From JANQPX01 sp965204405 (lineage in GTDB: Bacteria; Pseudomonadota; Alphaproteobacteria; Geminicoccales; Geminicoccaceae): DNA of 64,000 bases. The stretch lies in NCBI GenBank assembly GCA_965204405.1, contig CBDBEN010000004.1:930001-994000 (forward strand), in the 5' to 3' direction. Made by a program: the position numbers and the translations under genes. Positions 1 through 8,430 of this stretch are shown piece after piece. Position 1 is the first letter of the stretch. Each line of letters opens with the position of its first letter. The notes beneath the pieces were generated by a model. It was given only the letters and a program-made list of their open reading frames with translations. It was not told the DNA's origin and made no database searches.

Positions 1-412
1 CCAACTGTCCCCGACCATAGACCAGGCACTCGCCCGCAGACGTCATGGTCACGCTCGACGACGAGGGGATCGCCAAGGCTGCCTCGGCAAGGAGTGCCGC
101 GATCTTGGCCGTGGCATCCGGGCCTTCCTCCGACCAGCCGGCGCGTTCGCGGATATTGGTGTAGGCGATCTGGGTGTCGGGGCCGAGTTCGGCCTTGGTC
201 TCCTCGAACAGGGGAGCTTCCTGGGTACAGGCTACCAGGAGAGGCCCGCCTTGGGCGGCGGCTTCCTTGAACCGGTCGATCTGAGCCCGGCATAGCTGAG
301 TATGCACAACTGCCTGGCTATCGCTTCCGAGCGCTTCGGCCAGCCCCTTGTCGTCCAGCGCCATGCTGATTTCGCAGTTACAAAGAAAAACCTTCTTGCC
401 GTTCAATTCCAT
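1..412 (-). CDS. Iron-sulfur protein of formate dehydrogenase locus (partial, 3' end outside window)
   Basis: The frame is open from an ATG at 412 down to the window edge, giving 137 codons and no stop, so the C-terminal part is missing. It starts MELNGKKVFLCNCEISMALD and carries a cysteine pair (CNC), an LCRAQ segment, a VACTQEAPLF segment and INIRERAGW-like text. I recognise this from memory as the 4Fe-4S protein that alphaproteobacteria encode divergently from DUF3305/DUF3306/formate dehydrogenase genes. The ferredoxin-type cysteine clusters of that family would lie in the missing part. It is divergent from the DUF3305 gene with about 170 bp between them, so promoters for both probably lie at 413-579. 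A role in electron transfer or enzyme assembly is inferred from family and neighbours only. Confidence 0.7.
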   Translation of the reverse strand, partial: MELNGKKVFLCNCEISMALDDKGLAEALGSDSQAVVHTQLCRAQIDRFKEAAAQGGPLLVACTQEAPLFEETKAELGPDTQIAYTNIRERAGWSEEGPDATAKIAALLAEAALAIPSSSSVTMTSAGECLVYGRGQL

Positions 413-579
413 AACATCCGCCGGGCATCTTGGGATCAAGGCGCCCCCACGATCGGTGGGCACCTGGATCTTTCATCCACGATTGGATCGGGAGATGCAA
501 GCATGGCGCATTGGGGCAGGATGCTTGCAAGCCTTCATGGAATTAAGGCATCCTTCACGGGAAACAGGTTGGGAACATC

Positions 580-1146
580 ATGGAAAAACAGATTTCCATG
601 CCGGTCGGCGTGGTGGTCGAGCGGCGCGCGTTGCAAAACCGCTGGCAAAAGGTGGCCTGGAAGCCGGTCGGCGTCCTCCCCGGCGCCGCCGAGGTCGGGG
701 GCTGGAAGGAGCTGATGCGCGGCGAGGATTGGGTGCAATACCACATGGCCACGCTCAAACTTGAGCTCCACCGGAAGGAAACCCAGTCTTACCTGACCAA
801 CCTTAATGACGACCCGCCCAAGCTCTACGTCGTGCTCCGCGACAACGAGGATCATGCGTCCGATGAGGCGGTGGTGCCGTTCTTGGTGACCGCCTCCCCG
901 TTCGAAGCCCAGGATTATCTGGATTCCGGCGAAGAGATCGTCGAGGGCGTAACCATGCCCGATGGCGTGGTCGCCTGGGTCAAGGCATTTTGCGATCACC
1001 ATCATGTGGACGAGCCCTTCAAGAAGAGAAAGCGCAGGAACTATGACCCGAACGACGTGGGCTTCAGCAGAAGGCCGGACCATGGCGTTCCCGGCCATAA
1101 GATGAACGGCGCGTCCCGGCGTGGAGGTGGTCATGGCGAAGGATAA
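580..1146 (+). CDS. DUF3305 protein of formate dehydrogenase cluster
   Basis: This is a 188-residue cytoplasmic protein without signal peptide or membrane segment. It begins MEKQISMPVGVVVERRALQN, followed by WQKVAWKPVGVLPG, which is typical of DUF3305. The body keeps the family pattern of a compact N-terminal domain (about 1-145), and the C-terminus is basic and Gly/Arg-rich (RRGGGHGEG). Function is unknown. The family is found almost only beside DUF3306, a TorD-like chaperone and formate dehydrogenase genes, so a role in maturation or delivery of that enzyme is likely. Its 3' end overlaps the start of the DUF3306 gene by 14 bp, indicating translational coupling. Confidence 0.85.
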   Translation: MEKQISMPVGVVVERRALQNRWQKVAWKPVGVLPGAAEVGGWKELMRGEDWVQYHMATLKLELHRKETQSYLTNLNDDPPKLYVVLRDNEDHASDEAVVPFLVTASPFEAQDYLDSGEEIVEGVTMPDGVVAWVKAFCDHHHVDEPFKKRKRRNYDPNDVGFSRRPDHGVPGHKMNGASRRGGGHGEG

Positions 1147-1780
1147 CCAGGGAGGCCCTGGACCCAAAAGGTCTCGAGCCATGCCTGCGGATGAAGGTTT
1201 TCTCGGACGCTGGTCCAGACGGAAGGCTGAAGCCAAGCTGCCGGCGGCAGATGCCGGACTGGCCGTCGAGGAAACCGAACCGCCGGCGGCAGACGCTGAC
1301 TTGCCGGAGGAAAGCCGGGAACAGCCGATAGCAGACGCCGAACAAGCCGCCCAACCGCCGGAGGCAGTATTAGAGTTGCCGGACATCGACAAGATGGATG
1401 CGGGGTCCGACTACAGCGTCTTCATGCAGGCGGGCGTGCCGCCGGCGCTCAAGACCAAGGCGCTGCGCAAGCTCTGGCGGGTGAAGCCCGAACTCGCCAA
1501 TCTCGATGGCCTCATCGACTATGGCGAGGACCTGACCGGCTCGTTCAAGGTCGTCGATCACCTGAAGACCGCCTATGAAGTCGGCAAGGGCTTTTTGCGT
1601 GACGAGGAGAAGGCGCCAAAAGACGCTTCACCCGAAGCCGATGACGCTGCCGATGAAGATAAAGCTATCGCAGAAGACGAGCATCAGCCCGCTGAGATCG
1701 ATCATTCGGTGAAGCCCGATGTCATGCAGGATGAGGTGGCTGAAGCCGAAGCATCATCTGGCAAGACGGCCAAAAGCTGA
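1133..1780 (+). CDS. DUF3306 protein of formate dehydrogenase cluster
   Basis: This protein has 215 residues if started at the ATG at 1133, which has GGAGG at 1123-1127. A GTG at 1121 is also in frame. The conserved core (about residues 80-170) contains SDYSVFMQAGVPPALKTKAL and RKLWR, typical of DUF3306. Before it lies a low-complexity Ala/Asp/Glu/Pro stretch with imperfect repeats (PAADAGL, PAADADL, PIADAEQ). The C-terminal 50 residues are strongly acidic. Both flanks look disordered. Function is unknown. Co-occurrence with DUF3305, TorD and FdhA suggests an accessory role in formate dehydrogenase assembly. About 170 bp separate it from the next gene. Confidence 0.85.
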   Translation: MAKDNQGGPGPKRSRAMPADEGFLGRWSRRKAEAKLPAADAGLAVEETEPPAADADLPEESREQPIADAEQAAQPPEAVLELPDIDKMDAGSDYSVFMQAGVPPALKTKALRKLWRVKPELANLDGLIDYGEDLTGSFKVVDHLKTAYEVGKGFLRDEEKAPKDASPEADDAADEDKAIAEDEHQPAEIDHSVKPDVMQDEVAEAEASSGKTAKS

Positions 1781-1949
1781 CATTTGAACCGTTTATGCCT
1801 GCCGCTAGGATAGATTGCCGGCAGCTTGGCGGGCTGTCGACCTGGGTGCGGTGGATCTCCCTTGCATCATCGGCACCTCGGGGATAGTTTAAAATAAGAA
1901 CAATGTAGGTGTAATCACCATTAACGGCTGGGGATGGCTCTAACGGCGC

Positions 1950-2567
1950 ATGGCAGCATCGGGAGCAACGTCAAGAGATCGTAGCGGGGTCTTGCCTGAG
2001 GATGAACTCAGAGCGAGCCAGTACCGTCTGCTCTCCGGCTTTCTCGCCAGGCCGCCGAACGCCGCCCTGCTGCAGATGAGTGCCGGCTTTACCGGCGACG
2101 ATACCGATCTTGGCCAGGCTCTATCCGTGCTGTCCCGGCTGGCCCGTAAGACTACGCCCGAAATGGCTTCCTCGGAATATCATGAGCTGTTCATCGGTCT
2201 CGGCCGTGGCGAGTTGGTGCCTTACGGCTCTTACTACATGACCGGATTCCTGAATGAAAAGCCGCTGGCGCTGCTGCGACAGGATATGGCCAGACACGAG
2301 ATTGCGCGGGCTGAGAATGTCTCCGAGCCCGAGGATCATATCGGCGCGTTGTGCGAGATGATGGCGGGCCTGATCATGGGAGACTTCGGCGAACCCGTCG
2401 CGCTTGATGAGCAAAAGCAGTTCTTCGACGCGCATATGGCGGTGTGGGCCGGACGCTTCTTCACCGATCTCGAAAACGCCAAGGCGGCACGGCTCTACAC
2501 GCCGGTCGGTACCCTCGGCAGAATCTTTATGGATATCGAAATGACGGCATTTCAAATGGCGGCATAA
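1950..2567 (+). CDS. TorD-family molybdoenzyme chaperone
   Basis: This is a 205-residue, all-helical-looking cytoplasmic protein. The segments FLARPPNAALLQ, a central YHELFIGLGRGELVPYGSYY and a later EPEDHIGALCEMMAGLI match the TorD/DmsD/NarJ chaperone family, whose signature is an ExPDHI-like motif. Such chaperones bind the Tat signal or apo-form of a molybdoenzyme until cofactor is inserted. Here the obvious client is FdhA, 280 bp downstream, which has a twin-arginine signal. The small Tat-signal protein between them may also be a client. The ATG at 1950 is taken as start. No strong Shine-Dalgarno sequence is visible. Confidence 0.85.
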   Translation: MAASGATSRDRSGVLPEDELRASQYRLLSGFLARPPNAALLQMSAGFTGDDTDLGQALSVLSRLARKTTPEMASSEYHELFIGLGRGELVPYGSYYMTGFLNEKPLALLRQDMARHEIARAENVSEPEDHIGALCEMMAGLIMGDFGEPVALDEQKQFFDAHMAVWAGRFFTDLENAKAARLYTPVGTLGRIFMDIEMTAFQMAA

Positions 2568-2628
2568 GGCTGTGCCGATCAGACAGAAGGCAAGAACGAC
2601 GAATGCAGCAGAACGAGAAGGTGGTGAC

Positions 2629-2826
2629 ATGAAGACAGATCAAAAGGCGACAACAACGGCAAAGCGGCGCGATTTTCTGAAACTCGCGAGTGTTGGCGCC
2701 GCTTCGGGCGCTGCTGCCGCGGTCGTCGGGACACCTGAGGCCGAAGCCAAGGTCGAGAGCGAGACGGCTGCCGGCTACCGCGAAACGGCGCATGTCAAGC
2801 AAGCCTACGATTTGTCACGCTTCTAG
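2629..2826 (+). CDS. Small twin-arginine signal protein of formate dehydrogenase locus
   Basis: This is a 65-residue protein. I start it at the ATG at 2629, preceded by GAGAAGG at 2614-2620. The N-terminus has the Tat motif KRRDFLKLAS followed by an Ala/Gly-rich hydrophobic stretch. Only about 30 residues remain after the likely cleavage site, ending YDLSRF. Such tiny Tat-signal proteins occur just upstream of fdhA in many proteobacterial formate dehydrogenase clusters. Their exact role is not established. It may act as a small subunit or translocation partner. It lies 27 bp before fdhA and is presumably cotranscribed with it. Confidence 0.8.
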   Translation: MKTDQKATTTAKRRDFLKLASVGAASGAAAAVVGTPEAEAKVESETAAGYRETAHVKQAYDLSRF

Positions 2827-2853
2827 CCGCTGCTGGGAAAGCTGGAGAGGATA

Positions 2854-5727
2854 ATGCTCAGAAAGAAAACCAACGGCGCCGCCAACAGCCCACGTTTGGC
2901 AAAGGCGCTTCACGGCTTGACCGGCAGTGCCGTCGATCGCCGCACCTTCCTTCGCCGTTCCGGCCTCACCGCAGGCGGTGTTGCCGCAGCCGGTGTGCTA
3001 TCGGGCGGGATGGTCACCAAGGCCAATGCCCAGGCTGTCGCAGCCGGCGCCATGGAAATCAAGAAGTCGGTCTGCACCCATTGCTCGGTCGGCTGCACAG
3101 TCCTGGCGGAAGTCTCCGACGGTGTTTGGATTGGCCAGGAGCCGGGCTTTGATAGCCCCTTCAATCTCGGCGCTCACTGCGCCAAGGGTGCGTCGGTGCG
3201 CGAGCACGCTCATGGCGAGCGCCGGCTGAAATACCCGATGAAGCTGGTCGACGGCAAATGGACCAAGCTCTCCTGGGAAGATGCGATCAACGAGATCGGC
3301 GACACGATGTTGTCGATCCGTGAAGAGAGCGGACCTGATTCGGTCTATTGGCTGGGCTCCGCCAAGCACTCCAATGAGCAGGCCTATCTGTTCCGCAAAT
3401 TCGCCGGCTTCTGGGGCTCCAACAACGTCGACCATCAGGCACGTATCTGTCATTCCACCACGGTCGCGGGTGTTGCCAACACCTGGGGCTACGGCGCGAT
3501 GACCAACAGCTACAACGACATTCACAACAGCCGGGCGATCTTCCTGATCGGCGGCAATCCCGCCGAAGCTCATCCGGTGTCCCTGCTCCATCTTCTGAAA
3601 GCCAAGGAGCAGAACAACGCCCCGCTGATCGTCTGCGATCCGCGCTTCACGCGTACGGCTGCCCATGCCGACGAATATGTGCGCTTCCGCCCGGGCACCG
3701 ATGTCGCCCTGGTCTGGGGTATCCTCTGGCACATCTTCGACAATGAGTGGGAAGACAAGGAGTTCATCAACCAGCGCGTCTGGGGCATGGACCAGATCAA
3801 GGACGAGGTGAGGAAGTGGACGCCTGAGGAAGTCGAGCGCGTCACCGGCACACCCGGCTCGCAGCTCAAGCGCGTCGCCCGTCAACTCGCCAATAACCGT
3901 CCCGGCACCGTGATCTGGTGCATGGGCGGCACTCAGCACACCAACGGCAACAACAACACCCGCGCCTACTGTGTGCTGCAGCTTGCCCTCGGCAATATGG
4001 GCAAAGAAGGCGGCGGCACCAACATCTTCCGTGGACATGACAACGTCCAGGGCGCCACCGATCTCGGCGTTCTTTCCCATACGCTGCCCGGTTACTACGG
4101 CGTCAAGGAAGGCTCCTGGAAGCATTGGGCCCGCGTCTGGGATGTGGAATATGACTACCTCCTCGGCAGGTTCCAGTCGAAGGAGCTGATGGAGAGCGCC
4201 GGCATGCCGGTCTCCCGCTGGATCGACGGCGTGCTTGAGGACAAGGCCAATATGGACCAGCCGGACAATGTCCGCGCCATGGTCTTCTGGGGCCACGCGC
4301 CGAACTCCCAGACCCGTCTCGCCGAAATGAAGACGGCCATGGAGAAACTGGATCTGCTGGTGGTGGTCGATCCCTACCCGACCTTCTCCGCCGTGCTCCA
4401 CGATCGCACCGATGGTTGTTACCTGTTGCCGGCCTGCACCCAGTTCGAGACCTACGGCTCGGTGACCGCGTCCAACCGTTCGATCCAGTGGCGGGAAACG
4501 GTGGTCGATCCGATCTTCGAGAGCCGGCCCGATCAGGATATCATCTATGCGTTCGCACAAAAGCTCGGCTTTGCGGATGAGATGTTCAAGAACATCCCGG
4601 TCGATGAGAACGGCGTGGTCTCGGTCGAAGACACCACGCTCGAAATCAACAAGGGCATGTGGACCATCGGCTATACCGGCCAGTCGCCGGATAGGCTGAA
4701 GAAGCACATGGAAAACCAGCACACCTTCGACAAGACAACGCTGCTTGCGAATGGCGGGCCTTGTGACGGTGAATATTACGGCATGCCCTGGCCATGCTGG
4801 GGAACGGCCGAGATGGGCCATCCCGGCACGCCGGTCCTCTATGATCCCTCCAAGCCTGTGGGCGAAGGCGGCCTCACCTTCCGGGCGCGCTTCGGTGTCG
4901 AGCGGGACGGCGACAATCTCCTTGCCGAAGGCTCCTACAGCGAAGGCTCGGAGATCGAGGACGGCTATCCCGAGTTCACCATGGCCATGCTGAAGGAGCT
5001 TGGCTGGGACGGCGATCTCACCGATGACGAGCGCGCTGCGGTCGAAGCGGTCGCCGGTGACAAGACCAACTGGAAGACCGATCTTTCCGGCGGCATCCAG
5101 CGCGTTGCCATCGAGCATGGCTGCGCGCCATTCGGCAACGCGAAGGCCCGTTGCGTCGTCTGGAACTTCCCGGATCCGGTGCCGCTGCATCGCGAGCCGC
5201 TCTACACGCCCAGGCGTGATCTCGTCGAGGATTATCCGACTTACGAAGATCGTCAGATGTACCGCCTGCCGACGCGGTATGCCTCGATCCAGAAGAATGA
5301 TTTCTCGACCGAGTTCCCGATCATCCTCACCTCCGGCCGTCTGGTGGAATATGAGGGCGGCGGTGACGAGAGCCGCTCCAATCCTTGGCTGGCCGAACTG
5401 CAGCAGGACATGTTCTGCGAGCTCAACCCCTATGATGCCAATACTGCCGGCATCAAGGATGGCCAGATGATGTGGGTACATTCGCCCGAAGGTTCCAAGG
5501 TCAAGGTCATGGCCATGGTGACCGAGAGGGTCGGCAGAGGCGTCGCCTTCATGCCGTTCCACTTTGCTGGCCATTTCCAGGGCGAGGACCGGCGCGCCAA
5601 ATACCCGAGCGGTGCCGATCCCTATGTGCTGGGCGAGGCCTCGAACACGGTTGGCACCTATGGCTACGACTCGGTGACCAACATGCAGGAATCCAAGACA
5701 ACGCTTTGCCGCATCGAAGCAGCGTAA
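2854..5727 (+). CDS. fdhA: Formate dehydrogenase catalytic (alpha) subunit
   Basis: This 957-residue molybdopterin oxidoreductase oxidises formate to CO2. Residues 28-55 form a Tat signal (DRRTFLRRSG followed by a hydrophobic stretch), so the enzyme is exported folded. A [4Fe-4S] cluster is bound by C74, C77, C81 and C109. The metal ligand is Cys199 in RICHS, encoded TGT at 3448-3450, so this is a cysteine and not a selenocysteine enzyme. His200 follows, as in formate dehydrogenases. The molybdopterin-binding domains make up the rest, and the C-terminal MopB-type beta-barrel domain lies at about 820-957. A Shine-Dalgarno-like GGAGAGG precedes the ATG. fdhB follows after 12 bp. The long frame on the opposite strand over this gene is not real. 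Confidence 0.95.
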   Translation: MLRKKTNGAANSPRLAKALHGLTGSAVDRRTFLRRSGLTAGGVAAAGVLSGGMVTKANAQAVAAGAMEIKKSVCTHCSVGCTVLAEVSDGVWIGQEPGFDSPFNLGAHCAKGASVREHAHGERRLKYPMKLVDGKWTKLSWEDAINEIGDTMLSIREESGPDSVYWLGSAKHSNEQAYLFRKFAGFWGSNNVDHQARICHSTTVAGVANTWGYGAMTNSYNDIHNSRAIFLIGGNPAEAHPVSLLHLLKAKEQNNAPLIVCDPRFTRTAAHADEYVRFRPGTDVALVWGILWHIFDNEWEDKEFINQRVWGMDQIKDEVRKWTPEEVERVTGTPGSQLKRVARQLANNRPGTVIWCMGGTQHTNGNNNTRAYCVLQLALGNMGKEGGGTNIFRGHDNVQGATDLGVLSHTLPGYYGVKEGSWKHWARVWDVEYDYLLGRFQSKELMESAGMPVSRWIDGVLEDKANMDQPDNVRAMVFWGHAPNSQTRLAEMKTAMEKLDLLVVVDPYPTFSAVLHDRTDGCYLLPACTQFETYGSVTASNRSIQWRETVVDPIFESRPDQDIIYAFAQKLGFADEMFKNIPVDENGVVSVEDTTLEINKGMWTIGYTGQSPDRLKKHMENQHTFDKTTLLANGGPCDGEYYGMPWPCWGTAEMGHPGTPVLYDPSKPVGEGGLTFRARFGVERDGDNLLAEGSYSEGSEIEDGYPEFTMAMLKELGWDGDLTDDERAAVEAVAGDKTNWKTDLSGGIQRVAIEHGCAPFGNAKARCVVWNFPDPVPLHREPLYTPRRDLVEDYPTYEDRQMYRLPTRYASIQKNDFSTEFPIILTSGRLVEYEGGGDESRSNPWLAELQQDMFCELNPYDANTAGIKDGQMMWVHSPEGSKVKVMAMVTERVGRGVAFMPFHFAGHFQGEDRRAKYPSGADPYVLGEASNTVGTYGYDSVTNMQESKTTLCRIEAA

Positions 5728-5739
5728 GGGAGTTAAACA

Positions 5740-6336
5740 ATGGCACGGATGAAGTTTCTGTGTGACGCCGAGCGCTGCATCGAGTGCAATGCCTGTGTCA
5801 CGGCCTGTAAAAATGAGCATGAGGTGCCCTGGGGCGTGAACCGCCGCCGTGTGGTCACCATCAATGACGGCGAGCCCGGTGAACGCTCGATCTCGGTGGC
5901 CTGCATGCATTGCTCGGATGCGCCCTGCATGGCGGTCTGCCCGGTGGACTGCTTCTACCAGACCGACGAGGGCGTGGTGCTGCACTCCAAGGACCTCTGC
6001 ATCGGCTGCGGCTATTGCTTCTACGCCTGTCCCTTCGGCGCACCGCAGTTTCCGTCAGCCGGCAATTACGGCTCCCGCGGCAAGATGGACAAATGCACCT
6101 TCTGCGCCGGTGGACCCGAGGACAGCATGTCGTCCGAGGAATTCTCCAAGTACGGTCGCAACCGTCTGGCCGAAGGCAAGCTGCCGCTTTGTGCCGAGAT
6201 GTGCGCGACCAAGGCACTCCTCGGCGGTGACGGTGACGTTCTCTCCGATATCTATCGCGAACGGGTCGTGGCCCGCGGCTTCGGCTCCGGCGCTTGGGGA
6301 TGGGGAACGGCCTATCAGATCAAGGGCGATAGCTGA
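5740..6336 (+). CDS. fdhB: Formate dehydrogenase iron-sulfur (beta) subunit
   Basis: This 198-residue ferredoxin-like subunit has four cysteine clusters: CIECNACVTAC, CMHC...CMAVCPVDC, CIGCGYCFYACPFG and CTFCAGG...CAEMCATKAL. They fit four [4Fe-4S] centres that pass electrons from FdhA onward. No signal peptide is present, so export probably occurs by hitch-hiking with the Tat signal of FdhA. AGGGAG lies 7-12 bp before the ATG. The C-terminal membrane anchor seen in E. coli FdnH/FdoH is absent. No gamma (cytochrome b) gene follows, and a strong terminator comes 34 bp after the stop, so the electron acceptor is not encoded here. Confidence 0.93.
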   Translation: MARMKFLCDAERCIECNACVTACKNEHEVPWGVNRRRVVTINDGEPGERSISVACMHCSDAPCMAVCPVDCFYQTDEGVVLHSKDLCIGCGYCFYACPFGAPQFPSAGNYGSRGKMDKCTFCAGGPEDSMSSEEFSKYGRNRLAEGKLPLCAEMCATKALLGGDGDVLSDIYRERVVARGFGSGAWGWGTAYQIKGDS

Positions 6337-6370
6337 CCCTTCACCCTCGAAAGAGGCAAAATCAGTTGGA

Positions 6371-6398
6371 AGAGGCGGCGCAAGCCGCCTCTTTTTTT
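6371..6398 (+). terminator. Rho-independent terminator of fdh operon
   Basis: A perfect 9-bp stem AGAGGCGGC/GCCGCCTCT with a GCAA tetraloop is followed by TTTTTTT. It lies 34 bp after the fdhB stop and closes the operon. Confidence 0.92.
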
Positions 6399-6547
6399 GC
6401 CGTAAGACAGGCTTTCGAGGAGGTAAAATCCGACTTCGGGTGCAAACATAGGTTGCTTTACAACATCAGTCGCAATCGCCTTTAGATTGTGATAAAACCC
6501 CGTTCGATCTCTAGGAGATCTGGCATTGAGCGAGGCGGGGTTGAGAT

Positions 6548-7663
6548 ATGGTGAAATTTTCTTCGGTTGCAGGTCTGACCCTGGGCATGGCTGTGTTCGC
6601 ATCGACGTCGCTGTCGGCAGGCGAGTATCAATGCACCCACGAAGATCAAGCCCTTCGACTTGCCATCGAGGTCAAGAAGGCAGGTCACACGCTGCCCTGC
6701 AGCGTCATTGCCGAGGACGACCTGGACGAGAAGGCCGTTCTCTATAGTGCCCGGTACGACCGCACCTATTGCCCCCAGCGCCTGGAGAAGAAACGTGCCG
6801 AGCTCGAGCAGGAAGGCTGGGTTTGCAGCAAGACGTCGGACAGCTACATCGTTCGCGGTACGGGGAAGCCGGCATTTTCCATGCAACGGAAGGCAAGCCG
6901 GAGCAAACCCGTTTCTCCTGCCGGCACCACCATCATGGATAGCCGGGTCTGCAAGCTCGACAGTGATATTCGTCGAATCAGGGTCGAGGTCGAAGACCCG
7001 GACAGCGGCAAGCCGTGCCTGTTGAACTACTGGTCGACCGACGAGGGCAGCGAACCTTGGAAACGCCTCTGGCGCGCCGAGAATGACCCTGGTTTTTGTG
7101 CCAGGCGATTAGGCGTTATCCTTCAAAAGTGGGCGAAGGATGGCTGGCAATGCGATGTCGATGATGCTCAGGAGATCGCCGCAGGGCCGGTATTAGAGGA
7201 GGAACGCACTTCTCCCGCCTCTGCAGCGGAGGTCGTGCGGCAGGCCAAAACCGCAGATCCGGAAAGCCTTCAGGCTGTTGTCGAAGCCGATGCGAAGCGC
7301 ATCGGGGAATGGATGGAAGTCGAGCCCGCTATCGAGGTCGCCGCCCACGGGGATCTCAATGACGATGGACAGGACGATGCGGTTGTCTTCCTGACCTATC
7401 AGTCCGATCAAGCCGCTTTTCGCCGCTATCTCATGAGCTATCTGGTAGCGGACGAGACCTACGAACTCGCCAGTGTCAAGCTCCTCACCGGCATCAGCCC
7501 GCCGCCGGCGGAGGCCAAGGTAAAGGAGATAGACCAGGGGATCATCTGGGTCAGCCTGCCCAGGGACGACGGCACCTCTCCCGAGCCAATCGGCTATATC
7601 CTGCGCGACCGCCAGCTCGTCGAAATCGACCCTTCGGATCAGGCAAAATCAGCATCCAATTGA
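6548..7663 (+). CDS. Secreted protein with duplicated four-cysteine domain, function unknown
   Basis: This is a 371-residue protein I do not recognise. Residues 1-24 are a Sec signal peptide ending LSAG. Two related domains follow. The first has C29, C51, C75 and C93, and the second C135, C157, C184 and C202. Spacings are 22/24/18 and 22/27/18, and both copies end in a G-W-V/Q-C motif, so an ancient internal duplication with two disulfides per copy is likely. The C-terminal part (about 245-371) contains GDLNDDGQDDAVVFL, a calcium-loop-like motif common in extracellular proteins. It is transcribed alone after the fdh terminator. Periplasmic location is inferred from the signal and the paired cysteines. 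Confidence 0.8.
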   Translation: MVKFSSVAGLTLGMAVFASTSLSAGEYQCTHEDQALRLAIEVKKAGHTLPCSVIAEDDLDEKAVLYSARYDRTYCPQRLEKKRAELEQEGWVCSKTSDSYIVRGTGKPAFSMQRKASRSKPVSPAGTTIMDSRVCKLDSDIRRIRVEVEDPDSGKPCLLNYWSTDEGSEPWKRLWRAENDPGFCARRLGVILQKWAKDGWQCDVDDAQEIAAGPVLEEERTSPASAAEVVRQAKTADPESLQAVVEADAKRIGEWMEVEPAIEVAAHGDLNDDGQDDAVVFLTYQSDQAAFRRYLMSYLVADETYELASVKLLTGISPPPAEAKVKEIDQGIIWVSLPRDDGTSPEPIGYILRDRQLVEIDPSDQAKSASN

Positions 7664-7729
7664 CAATTCTGCAAAGTGGCCTCTTGCTTCATCGAAGGAA
7701 GCTTCTTAAGACGCTATCAGGAGACCAGC

Positions 7730-7805
7730 GCCGGCGTAGCTCAACTGGTAGAGCATCCGCCTTGTAAGCGGGAGGTTGGGGGTTCAAGTCCTCTCGCCGG
7801 CACCA
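7730..7805 (+). tRNA. tRNA-Thr (anticodon TGT)
   Basis: A complete cloverleaf is present. The acceptor stem GCCGGCG pairs with CGCCGGC at 7795-7801. The D arm is at 7739-7754. The anticodon stem TCCGC/GCGGG flanks loop CTTGTAA, with anticodon TGT at 7763-7765. The T arm is at 7778-7794 with loop TTCAAGT. Discriminator A and an encoded CCA (7803-7805) end the gene. The anticodon reads ACA and other threonine codons. Confidence 0.96.
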
Positions 7806-8099
7806 CCATTTCGATGACTTCCGAGAATTTTCGGTCTCGGCATAGCGGTTTTTCCTGAGCGGGTTATCATTTTTCCAGGCTCCGTGGCGCGAAACCTTCC
7901 ATCCATAGGCCGGAAAATCCAGGAGCTGGATACACGGCGCAAATATGAGCATCGCGCAGTGTATTTTGCGGGTGGCGGTGTTGGGGTAGCATTGAGATTT
8001 GCGAGGACAGGCTAAGCGGTCGCCTTTGCTTGAACAAGTCAAGGAGGGTGGTTTCTCCATTCACAAGCGTCCCCGTAGTCGTCAATAAGCTGCCGTTCG

Positions 8100-8430
8100 G
8101 GTAAGTGCAAACATCCCGCTCAGGGTCATGATGAAATCCTTTCGCGAGAATATGTCACCCTCGTGTTTTCCCCTATCGGCGATGGCGACGTGCGGTTCGA
8201 TGCCTCGATCATGCCGACTATCACGTCATGCAACGCCAATTCCCCGACCCTGATGATCGCGGAGAAGGCGGCGGAAATGATTCGGAGCGGCGAGCGTTGA
8301 GCTGTCCGATATCTTCTTGCTGTTCTCCAGCAACAACGCGCCACCGGAACCCAGTCAGATCGGCGCCGTGTTCTCCGCACTGATGTATGAGCGTGGCCAC
8401 CTTGACCGAACGCTTATCCGCCCACGCTAG
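8100..8430 (+). pseudogene. Decayed protein-coding remnant next to tRNA-Thr
   Basis: Two consecutive frames look coding but have no proper start. The first reads EILSREYVTLVFSPIGDGDV...EKAAEMIRSGER and stops at TGA 8298-8300. Shifted by one base, the second begins ELSDIFLLFSSNNAPPEPSQ and runs to a TAG at 8428-8430 that belongs to the following palindromic element. Codon choice resembles that of real genes here, so this looks like the 3' part of a lost gene disrupted by a frameshift and truncated at the right by the element. I do not recognise the family. The upstream 7806-8099 stretch holds nothing I can support. Confidence 0.35.

Noticed and set aside
3448..3450. Possible selenocysteine codon in FdhA
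   Set aside because: The active-site codon is TGT (cysteine), so no recoding is needed.
2998..5985. Long open frame on the minus strand opposite fdhA and fdhB
   Set aside because: It is antisense to a clearly conserved formate dehydrogenase gene and has His/Arg/Gly-rich shadow composition from GC-rich third positions.
7689..8060. Minus-strand frame across tRNA-Thr
   Set aside because: It contains the familiar false peptide WCRREDLNPQPPAYKADALP produced by translating tRNA genes in reverse.
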